Below, piece by piece: positions 1 through 5,354 of a stretch of 10,050 nucleotides of DNA; positions within the stretch are counted from its first letter, which is position 1, and the number at the start of each line of letters is the position of its first letter. The stretch is taken from the NCBI GenBank assembly GCA_025057335.1, contig JANWXG010000078.1, positions 1 through 10,050 of the forward strand, written 5' to 3'. A model generated the notes under the pieces. That model was not told the origin of the DNA, made no database searches, and saw nothing but the letters and a program-made list of their open reading frames with translations. A program made the position numbers and the translations under genes. This DNA is from a bacterium (GTDB lineage: Bacteria > Armatimonadota > HRBIN16).

Positions 1-530
1 CGGGCAGCGACGGCTCCCCGACCTTCACCGTCCACGCGGGCAGCTGGCAGATACGCGACGGTGTGTACGAAGGCAAAAACTGCATCGAGGACGGATGGTT
101 ACCGCGCGGAGCAGCTATCGGTGACCAGACTTGGAAGGATTACACAGTGAAGCTGCGCTACCGTCTGCTGTCGCGCGGCTCCGACTGGCGTGACGGCTTC
201 TGGTTGGGCTTGCGATGCGGCGAGCAGGCGTGTTACGCCCTGTTACTAACCAGTCGCGACGCGCAGCTGCACAAAGTGCCCGTCCAAGGCGGATATAACG
301 GCGACCAGGAGCGCCTCGCTACTGCTCCCTTCAGCCCCGACAACGGCTGGCACGACCTGACGGTTCGCCTGCGCGGGGGCAGGATAGAGGTGGAACAGGA
401 CGGCAAGCTGCTGCTGCAATACACGGACTCGCAGCCGCTGCCCGCTGGCGGAGTAACCCTGTGCGCTCGCCGCTGGTCGGGCAGCACGGGGGAGACAGTA
501 GTGCAGATTGCGCAGTTCGAGGTGGAGTAG
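1..530 (+). CDS. Concanavalin-like (DUF1080/LamG-type) beta-sandwich protein, C-terminal fragment
   Basis: The reading frame is open from position 3 without a start, so this is the 3' end of a longer gene cut by the left edge; a GTG at 63 is an internal valine rather than a convincing start because the fold motif begins before it. About 175 residues are visible. The segment opens with FTVHAGSWQIRDGVYEG, then W-x-DYTVKLRYR and DGFWLGLR, and ends in alternating strands (DLTVRLRGGRIEVEQDGK, then VQIAQFEVE). This 'W-x-I-x-DGVYEG ... DYTV' layout is typical of the DUF1080 (3-keto-disaccharide hydrolase) and LamG-like jelly-roll domains, which bind or act on sugars, often in exported proteins. The missing N-terminus would decide whether there is a signal peptide or another catalytic domain. 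No catalytic residues can be named. The gene converges on lexA. The family call is fairly sure; the function is not. Confidence 0.7.
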   Translation, partial: GSDGSPTFTVHAGSWQIRDGVYEGKNCIEDGWLPRGAAIGDQTWKDYTVKLRYRLLSRGSDWRDGFWLGLRCGEQACYALLLTSRDAQLHKVPVQGGYNGDQERLATAPFSPDNGWHDLTVRLRGGRIEVEQDGKLLLQYTDSQPLPAGGVTLCARRWSGSTGETVVQIAQFEVE

Positions 531-592
531 AGGAGGGCTAAGGCAGTGGAGGGTAAGGCGTCTTCGGCGGGATTCTTCGCTGAAACGAAGGA

Positions 593-618
593 GGCAGGGT
601 GGGTGTAACCGCCCTGCC
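593..618. terminator. Intergenic hairpin between convergent genes
   Basis: An inverted repeat forms a 10-bp stem with one G-T wobble (GGCAGGG and two more pairs against CCCTGCC) around a 6-nt loop. It lies 62 bp after the stop of the left-edge gene and 107 bp after the stop of lexA, which runs towards it, so it could stop transcription from both sides. No T-run follows on the plus strand, and only a mildly T-rich tract follows on the minus strand. A smaller 5-bp hairpin (CTTCG/CGAAG) lies next to it at 575-590. The terminator role is inferred from position and stem strength. The rest of 531-725 shows no gene. Confidence 0.35.
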
Positions 619-725
619 AAACCCTCAACACTCACGATGAACATCTTGCTGGCTGAAAACCCTCACAGAGCAAGGCCCCTCTCCCGTCTTCGTGATGGTG
701 TGTCGTGCCTCCTCGGTAGAGCTTC

Positions 726-1370
726 TCAATACGCCAGTCCTCTATCGTATGAGCGCAACAGTCCAATCACCTTGCCGATGACGCGCGTCTCCTCGGGGCG
801 CACCTCAATCGGCTCGTAAGCGGGATTGGCAGGAAGCAGACGCACCTTGCCGTTGTCATACTGGATGCGTTTCACGGTCGCTTCGTCACCGATGAGCACT
901 GCCACGAGCTCGCCGTTTTCCGCCGTGCTCTGCGGTTTGATGATGACCAGATCGCGTGGCAAAATGTGCTCGCCAACCATCGAGTCACCCCGTACCCTTA
1001 GCAGAAACGCGCCTTCGATGTTATGCACCATCTCGCGGGGGACAGGGATAAGCGCTTCGATGTTTTGCGAAGCCAGAATGGGCGTGCCTGCAGCAATCGT
1101 TCCTACCAGAGGCAACATGACCACATCTGGAGAGCTTTCCAAGTGTTGGACAAAATCAGGATGCACTACTCGAATACTGCGGCTTTTATGCTCTCGCTCG
1201 ATGTAACCCTTCCGCTGCAACGCATCCAGATGCACTGTTACCCCGCGTAGGCTGGAGATTCCAAACTGGTTGCCAATCTCGCGGATGGTAGGGGGATACC
1301 CGTTTTCCTTCGTGTAGTGCAGGATGAAGCGGAGTATCATTTCCTGTTTATGGGTGAGCCCTCGTGTCAT
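726..1370 (-). CDS. lexA: LexA repressor (SOS response regulator, S24 autopeptidase)
   Basis: LexA represses DNA-damage genes and is inactivated when RecA filaments trigger its self-cleavage. The 214-residue protein has the usual length and order. Residues about 5-69 form the winged helix (LTHKQEMIL, then GYPPTIREIG). The cleavage site is Ala94-Gly95 in GTIAAGTP. The catalytic serine is Ser130 in RGDSM and the catalytic lysine is Lys167 in EATVKRI. The start is the ATG ending at 1370; a purine-rich AGGGAGG lies 8 nt before it, and a near-perfect promoter lies further upstream. Two parts differ from common LexA proteins. The recognition helix reads SSLRGVTVHLDAL instead of the usual S-S-P/S-x-x-V-x-x-HL, and the segment after the catalytic serine reads VGEHILPRD instead of an I-x-x-GI-x-x-GD type. 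The dyad is intact, so it should still cleave itself, but its operator may be non-standard. The gene stands alone, downstream of the pdh operon and a repeat cluster, and is convergent with the left-edge gene. Confidence 0.95.
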   Translation of the reverse strand: MTRGLTHKQEMILRFILHYTKENGYPPTIREIGNQFGISSLRGVTVHLDALQRKGYIEREHKSRSIRVVHPDFVQHLESSPDVVMLPLVGTIAAGTPILASQNIEALIPVPREMVHNIEGAFLLRVRGDSMVGEHILPRDLVIIKPQSTAENGELVAVLIGDEATVKRIQYDNGKVRLLPANPAYEPIEVRPEETRVIGKVIGLLRSYDRGLAY

Positions 1371-1394
1371 TGGTTCTCCCTCCCTTGCAAATGC

Positions 1395-1433
1395 TATACG
1401 AATTATATACTACAATTGGTCTACTTGTCAAGT
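1395..1433. promoter_or_regulatory. Candidate LexA operator elements overlapping the lexA promoter
   Basis: Three symmetric or repeated elements overlap the promoter. ACTTGTCAAGT at 1423-1433 is a perfect 11-bp palindrome centred on the -35 box. TATAC-N6-TATAC at 1395-1410 is a direct repeat with an 11-bp period over the -10 box. CTAC-N7-CTAC at 1410-1424 is a direct repeat, also with an 11-bp period, in the spacer. LexA normally represses its own gene by binding over the promoter. The known boxes of other phyla (GAAC-N4-GTTC, CTGT-N8-ACAG, GTTC-N7-GTTC) are not present here. Which element, if any, is the operator is inference. Part of the palindrome is forced by the -35 consensus itself. Confidence 0.35.
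1402..1431 (-). promoter_or_regulatory. lexA promoter, consensus -35 and -10
   Basis: On the minus strand a perfect TTGACA (1426-1431) and a perfect TATAAT (1402-1407) are separated by 18 nt. The -10 box ends 31 bp before the lexA start codon. Both boxes match the sigma70/sigmaA consensus at every base, which is unusual for a GC-rich genome and indicates strong basal transcription, as expected for a repressor gene held down by its own product. The surrounding AT-rich patch (about 1391-1431) contrasts sharply with the GC-rich flanks. Confidence 0.85.
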
Positions 1434-1486
1434 CACCTGCGTATAGCAAAACACCCACCGGCTCAGCGCAACCGTGCTGTTTGTAG

Positions 1487-1504
1487 TGCAGGCTTTAGCC
1501 TGCA
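1487..1504. repeat. Short palindromic repeat (REP-like)
   Basis: TGCAGGC-TTTA-GCCTGCA is a perfect 7-bp stem with a 4-nt loop (8 bp with a 2-nt loop), preceded by TTTGTAG and followed by AAAGG. It lies upstream of the lexA promoter and outside any gene. Its form resembles dispersed palindromic repeats seen many times in some environmental bacterial genomes; that resemblance is from memory. There is only one copy in this window. Confidence 0.5.
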
Positions 1505-1566
1505 AAGGTGCTTTGCTCACGCATCGAACGGCTTGGACGAAACCTCGCCTTCCAGAGCACGCGGGG

Positions 1567-1780
1567 GGCGCTCCCCATCATGTGCCTGCGGATGCGACGG
1601 AGCGCATCCCTCCAAGCTGTCTCTGGAGAGGCGCCCTCGTCATGCGCCTGCGGATGCGAGGGACCTCCCTCCAAGCCTTCTCTAGAGGGGAGCGCTCCGT
1701 TGCGACCACCGAGGTCCAGAGGCTCGGCGGGAGCACCGCCCTCCAGATGTTGGATTGGAGGGCGAACCTCCTGATGAGCC
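1567..1780. repeat. Cluster of structured hairpin repeats
   Basis: This stretch holds three related 24-nt elements of the form CCCTCCA-(9-10 nt)-TGGAGGG, at 1608-1631, 1667-1690 and 1739-1762; the last is a perfect 7-bp stem and the first two are imperfect. The segments between them also fold: GCGCTCC pairs with GGAGCGC inside about 1569-1606, CCCTCG with CGAGGG inside about 1634-1662, GGAGCGCTCC (1689-1698) is a palindrome, and CCGAG pairs with CTCGG around 1710-1727. Units 1567-1629 and 1630-1688 are imperfect tandem copies sharing GCCTGCGGATGCGA and CCCTCCAAGC. The 25-nt arms at 1721-1745 and 1756-1780 are inverted copies with 19 of 25 positions matching. No transposase gene is present. 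Long open frames through it are by-products of GC-rich repeats. It fills most of the 503-bp gene-free gap (1371-1873) between the end of the pdh operon and lexA. Confidence 0.7.
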
Positions 1781-1798
1781 GAATAACATCCCTTCTGC

Positions 1799-1819
1799 CT
1801 CCTCCTTCGTGAGGAGGAG
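1799..1819 (-). terminator. Hairpin downstream of the pdh operon
   Basis: CTCCTCCT-TCGTG-AGGAGGAG is a perfect 8-bp stem with a 5-nt loop, 54 bp beyond the pdhC stop codon. It is well placed to end the pdhA-pdhB-pdhC transcript before the repeat cluster and lexA. No T-run follows it, so either termination is not classic intrinsic termination or the hairpin only protects the 3' end of the mRNA. Confidence 0.35.
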
Positions 1820-1873
1820 AACAACCTGTTTCCCTGGCAAAGAGACGCTCTGCCTGCTACAGCTTCTGGAATC

Positions 1874-3106
1874 CTACTCCACCATCTGGTAGGGGTTTTC
1901 CAGGATGCGCTTCAGTTCGCGCAGGAACTCGGCGGCGACCGCGCCATCTAGTGCTCGATGGTCTGCCGACAGAGTAACCTTCATGCGCTGGCGCACGGCA
2001 ATGGTGTCATCTTCTAGCACAACGGGCTGCTTTTGCACCGCGCCGACCGCTAGGATGGCCACCGCTGGTGGGTTGATGATGGCGATGAAGTCATCGACCC
2101 CATACATGCCCAGGTTGGAGACGCTAAATGTGGCGCCGCTGTACTCTTCTGGCGTCAGCCGTCCCGCCCGTGCCTTCTCCACTAGTTGGCGTGTTTCGTG
2201 AGCAATCTGCCTCAGCGTCTTGCGCTCACAATGGCGCAATACGGGCACAATCAGTCCATCGGGCAGTGCGACAGCGATACCGATGTGAATTTCGCTACTT
2301 GGATAGATGCGCTCGTTCTGGTACAGGGCGTTCACCTGTGGGTAACGCGCCAAAGCCAGCGCGCACGCTTTAGTCACGAAGTCGTTCACCGAGAGCTTGG
2401 GCGCCTCCTCGGGTAGGGCAGCGTTCAACCGCTCACGCAGCGCCATCGCCTCGGTCATGTCGATGTCCATCGTGACGTAGAAGTGCGGTACGGTCTGCTT
2501 GGTGAGGGTGGTGCGCTCAGCAATAAGGCGACGCATTCGGCTGAGCGGTTCGCCTCCAGTTAAGGTAGGCGTCTCCGCGGGGGGCACTGTGGGACGGGGT
2601 GGTTCGGACACGGGGAGGCGTGCTGCGGCTTGGCGCGCGGCGAGGAATTGCTGCACGTCGCGTTCCACAATGCGTCCGCCCGGACCTGTTCCCTTGACCA
2701 TTGCCAGGTCAATTCCTGCTTCCTGTGCGATACGCCGCGCCAGAGGCGAGGCTTTCACCCGCTCCTGCAACGGTGGCTCTTCCGCTTTCACCGTTTCCGT
2801 AGGAGGGGGGGCGGCGACAGGTGTCTCAGCGACCGCAGGTTGGGCGATTGCTGCCGCCTGCGGCTGCTCCCCTTCTCCCAGAATCTCTGCAATCACCGTG
2901 CCGACCGGTACGGTATCCCCCTCTTTCACCAAGATGTTGGCTAGCTTGCCTGAAGACTCTGCTGGCAGCTCTACACTCGCCTTATCGGTCTCAATCTCGG
3001 CGATGACTTCCCCCCTCTCAACCACATCGCCTTCCTTTTTCAACCAGCGCAAAAGAGTGCCTTCCGTCATGCCGTCGCCCATTTTGGGCATAATCACCTG
3101 TGCCAT
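1874..3106 (-). CDS. pdhC: Dihydrolipoamide acetyltransferase, PDH E2 component
   Basis: E2 is the core of the pyruvate dehydrogenase complex; it moves the acetyl group from E1 to coenzyme A on a swinging lipoyl arm. The 410 residues show all three modules. A lipoyl domain covers about 2-77, with lipoyl-lysine Lys42 in ETDKASV. A Pro/Ala-rich linker (about 80-116) leads to an E1/E3-binding domain at about 117-154 (KASPLARRIAQEAG, then GTGPGGRIVERDV). A second linker leads to the catalytic domain (about 187-410), with His383 and Asp387 in the ADHRALDGA motif. There is one lipoyl domain only, as in many non-enteric bacteria. The ATG start follows a strong GAGGAGGAGG Shine-Dalgarno sequence, and pdhB ends 12 bp upstream, so they are co-transcribed and possibly translationally coupled. 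The sequence alone does not exclude another 2-oxoacid or acetoin complex, but the E1 subunits next to it look like PDH. Confidence 0.93.
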   Translation of the reverse strand: MAQVIMPKMGDGMTEGTLLRWLKKEGDVVERGEVIAEIETDKASVELPAESSGKLANILVKEGDTVPVGTVIAEILGEGEQPQAAAIAQPAVAETPVAAPPPTETVKAEEPPLQERVKASPLARRIAQEAGIDLAMVKGTGPGGRIVERDVQQFLAARQAAARLPVSEPPRPTVPPAETPTLTGGEPLSRMRRLIAERTTLTKQTVPHFYVTMDIDMTEAMALRERLNAALPEEAPKLSVNDFVTKACALALARYPQVNALYQNERIYPSSEIHIGIAVALPDGLIVPVLRHCERKTLRQIAHETRQLVEKARAGRLTPEEYSGATFSVSNLGMYGVDDFIAIINPPAVAILAVGAVQKQPVVLEDDTIAVRQRMKVTLSADHRALDGAVAAEFLRELKRILENPYQMVE

Positions 3107-3118
3107 CCGTCCTCCTCC

Positions 3119-4096
3119 TCAAGCCAGTACACGCTTCACCGCACGGATGATGTCTTCTTCGCTAGGGAAAGCGGCGCGTTCCAGATTACGCGCGTAGGGA
3201 ATGGGCACGTCCGCGCTAGCAACGCGCAGCACGGGCGCGTCGAGGTCATCGAAGGCAAACTCCTGGATGCGCGCCACCACCTCCGCGCCGAAGCCCACGT
3301 TGCGATGGTCTTCGTGCACCACCACCGCCCGATGGGTTTTGCGCACGGAGCGCAACACTGTCTCCATATCCAGCGGTTGCAACGAACGCAGGTCTACCAC
3401 CTCGCACTCGATGCCCTCGGTCTCCGCCAGCCGCTCCGCCGCGTGTAGCGCTAGCAGCACGGGCTGCGAGTAAGCAATCAGGGTCACGTCTCGTCCTGGG
3501 CGCTTTATCTCCGCTTGCCCAAAGGGGATAGTGTAGTCTCCCTCAGGCACCTCGCCGCGCGTGGAGTAGAGTTTGGCATGTTCCATGAAGATGACGGGGT
3601 TGTCGTCGCGAATTGCCGTCTTCAACAGCCCCTTGGCATCGGCGGGGGTGGCAGGGGTGACCACCTTCAGTCCGGGGATATGCGCATACCAGGACTCGAG
3701 GCTATGTGAGTGCTGCGCTGACAGTTGTGCACCGCCTCCTGCGGGGCCGCGAAATACCACGGGCACCGCCATCTGCCCGCCGAACATGTACAGTATCTTC
3801 GCCGCATGGTTCACCAGCTGGTCAGCGGCGATGAGCGCAAAGCTGAAGGTCATGAACTCCGCGACAGGGCGCAACCCAATCATCGCCGCGCCGATAGCCA
3901 TGCCCGCGATGCCCGATTCGGAGATGGGGGTATCCACGACGCGCATCTCCCCGAAGCGCTGCAGTAAACCTTCGGTCACGCGGAACGTGCCCTGATAACG
4001 TCCAATCTCCTCGCCTAGCAGGAACACATTCGGGTCGCGCTCCATCTCCTCAGTCAGCGCCTGCCGCAGCGCTTCACGATAGGTTAGTACCGCCAC
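3119..4096 (-). CDS. pdhB: Pyruvate dehydrogenase E1 component, beta subunit
   Basis: E1 beta pairs with E1 alpha to form the thiamine-diphosphate enzyme that decarboxylates pyruvate and acetylates the lipoyl group of E2. I place the start at the GTG ending at 4096, giving 325 residues (AVLTYREALRQAL...), the usual length for the family. A strong GGAGGTG Shine-Dalgarno sequence lies 5 nt before it. The frame stays open back to 4213, but the 39 extra residues are Arg/Gly-rich, overlap pdhA and match nothing in the family. Visible motifs are LLGEEIG (about 26-32), which contains the conserved glutamate that activates the cofactor, RVVDTPISESGIAG (52-65), GLRPVAEFMTF (74-84), and FRGPAGG followed by AQHSHS, with the conserved His129. 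The C-terminal transketolase-like domain follows (VVHEDHRNVGFGAE). The wording closely follows mitochondrial-type PDH E1 beta. The gene overlaps the pdhA stop by 13 bp, which suggests translational coupling. Confidence 0.93.
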   Translation of the reverse strand: MAVLTYREALRQALTEEMERDPNVFLLGEEIGRYQGTFRVTEGLLQRFGEMRVVDTPISESGIAGMAIGAAMIGLRPVAEFMTFSFALIAADQLVNHAAKILYMFGGQMAVPVVFRGPAGGGAQLSAQHSHSLESWYAHIPGLKVVTPATPADAKGLLKTAIRDDNPVIFMEHAKLYSTRGEVPEGDYTIPFGQAEIKRPGRDVTLIAYSQPVLLALHAAERLAETEGIECEVVDLRSLQPLDMETVLRSVRKTHRAVVVHEDHRNVGFGAEVVARIQEFAFDDLDAPVLRVASADVPIPYARNLERAAFPSEEDIIRAVKRVLA

Positions 4097-5118
4097 TCTG
4101 GCACCTCCATGTCGGTGTACACGTCGCGATACAATTCCTCCAGCGGGGGCTCGGGGCTGGCGTCGGCGTAAGCAACCGCCTCCAACGCCTGCTGTTTCGC
4201 CTCCGCATCCCACTCCAGCAGTTCACTCTCGGTTGCCAAGCCGTTCTCCAGCAGAAAGCGTGCAGCGCTGACGATGGGGTCGCGTTGGCGCCAGTACTCC
4301 ACCTCCTCCTTGGTACGGTACAGCGCCTGGTTGGTGGGGTTATCTGCGATGCCATGCCCCTCGAAGCGATAGGTCAACACCTCCACGAAGAAAGGCTCGG
4401 GCGTCGTGCGCACGTGGTGGATAATCTCCTCCGCATGGCGATAGACCTCCAGTAGGTCCATGCCTTCGATCTGTCGGGTGGGCATGCCATATTGTCGGGC
4501 GCGCTCCGCTAGGTTGGGCACTGCAGAGGCGAAATCGATGGGCGTTGCCATCGCGTAGCGGTTGTTCTCGCAGATGAACACGACGGGTACCTTGTAAATC
4601 GCTGCCATGTTGAGCGCTTCATGTACGGGACCGATGTTCATCGCGCCATCGCCGAAGAAACACAGGCACACCTGGTCTCCCCCACGGTAGCGGATGCCAT
4701 ATCCCACCCCCACCGCGAGCGGAACCATCCCGCCGACGATGCCGTATCCGCCCAAAAAGCCACGCTCCACGTCTACCAGATGCATCGAACCCCCTTTGCC
4801 TTTGGCGACGCCCGTGTAGCGTCCGAACAGTTCCGCCATCACCCGACGGGGGTCGCTGCCTCGAGCGAGGGCGTGTCCGTGGTCGCGGTAGGAGCAAACC
4901 ATGTAGTCGTCATCGCGCATGTGGGCGATAAAGCCCGTAGCGACCGCTTCTTGTCCGATATACACATGCATGTAGCCGCCCATCTTACCCTGTCGGTAGG
5001 CGGGGGCGCATTGCTCTTCGAAGTGGCGTATCAGCAGCATGGTGCGGTACAGTTCCACCAGACGTTGCGGTGTTAGAGATGATGGCAGCGCCTTCTGGAC
5101 AGGTACCTCAGCTTTCAC
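4084..5118 (-). CDS. pdhA: Pyruvate dehydrogenase E1 component, alpha subunit
   Basis: This is the thiamine-diphosphate-binding half of the PDH E1 enzyme. The 344 residues carry the family signature: the cofactor motif GDGAMN at 156-161 running to ENN at 184-186 (the GDG-x25-30-NN pattern), the loop YRDHGHALARG (77-87), GKGGSMHL (107-114) and GIVGGMVPLAVG (126-137). The first 15 or so residues are a weakly conserved leader. The phosphorylation-loop region reads YRFEGHGIADN rather than the common GHS-x-SD, a small departure that does not touch the cofactor site. The start is a GTG ending at 5118, with AGGGAGG about 10 nt before it. It is the first gene of the operon pdhA-pdhB-pdhC on the minus strand. 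Acetoin dehydrogenase E1 alpha is a close relative and an alternative, but nothing acetoin-specific lies nearby. Confidence 0.93.
   Translation of the reverse strand: MKAEVPVQKALPSSLTPQRLVELYRTMLLIRHFEEQCAPAYRQGKMGGYMHVYIGQEAVATGFIAHMRDDDYMVCSYRDHGHALARGSDPRRVMAELFGRYTGVAKGKGGSMHLVDVERGFLGGYGIVGGMVPLAVGVGYGIRYRGGDQVCLCFFGDGAMNIGPVHEALNMAAIYKVPVVFICENNRYAMATPIDFASAVPNLAERARQYGMPTRQIEGMDLLEVYRHAEEIIHHVRTTPEPFFVEVLTYRFEGHGIADNPTNQALYRTKEEVEYWRQRDPIVSAARFLLENGLATESELLEWDAEAKQQALEAVAYADASPEPPLEELYRDVYTDMEVPEWRY
4102..4108 (-). promoter_or_regulatory. Ribosome binding site that fixes the pdhB start
   Basis: GGAGGTG on the minus strand, 5 nt before the GTG ending at 4096 and inside the last codons of pdhA. 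It supports the GTG as the true pdhB start over the longer frame opening at 4213, which has no such site and lies deep inside pdhA. Confidence 0.85.
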
Positions 5119-5266
5119 GATGCTTTCCTCCCTGAGTGGCTTCCTGCGCTGGATGTGCGCCAGCGCTGGGATAGCGTACGGCGAAAATCCCCCGTACGCA
5201 CAGTCACGCGGCGAGCGCTGTGCTACGCGCGCCGCTTATCATATTGTGACACAAAAGCGCTAACTC
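5119..5266 (-). promoter_or_regulatory. pdh operon promoter and structured leader
   Basis: A -10-like TATGAT lies at 5238-5243 on the minus strand; the hexamer 17 nt upstream (5261-5266, GAGTTA) is a poor -35, so an activator may be needed. A perfect 11-bp inverted repeat, TTGTG-T-CACAA (5244-5254), abuts the -10 box inside the spacer and is a candidate operator. If transcription begins near 5231, the leader of about 110 nt holds two perfect hairpins: GCGTACGG/CCGTACGC with a 10-nt loop (5174-5199) and GCGCTGG/CCAGCGC with a 7-nt loop (5146-5166). The Shine-Dalgarno sequence of pdhA follows. The inverted repeats are seen directly; the promoter and regulatory roles are inferred. Confidence 0.4.
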
Positions 5267-5354
5267 CTGCAAGCAGAAGCGGCTCTCCCTCTGGAAGGAG
5301 CAGGCGCCGCGCACCGCTAATAGGGGGTACAGCGCCTCCACCACACCTGTCAAC

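Noticed and set aside
233..644. Two minus-strand frames of 132 residues opposite the left-edge gene
   Set aside because: They are shadows of the plus-strand gene, which has a recognisable fold; their translations show no family features.
508..819. Plus-strand frame of 103 residues between the left-edge gene and lexA
   Set aside because: It overlaps both genes, has a low-complexity Arg/Ser-rich translation and no ribosome binding site.
1608..1762. CRISPR array suggested by three spaced 24-nt repeats
   Set aside because: The repeats are too divergent, spacing is irregular (59 and 72 bp), the spacers are themselves related and structured, and no cas gene is present.
1495..1824. Open frames of about 110 residues on both strands in the gap between pdhC and lexA
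   Set aside because: They run through tandem and inverted repeats, have repetitive Arg/Pro/Ser-rich translations, lack ribosome binding sites, and are by-products of GC-rich sequence.
5208..5235. Third GC-rich stem (GCGGCG/CGCCGC) in the pdh leader
   Set aside because: It has a 16-nt loop and would span the predicted transcription start, so it is unlikely to form in the mRNA.
5244..5254. Rex (NADH-sensing) operator upstream of pdhA
   Set aside because: The half-sites resemble TTGTGA...TCACAA, but the spacing is 1 nt instead of the longer spacing of Rex sites, so naming Rex would be unsupported.
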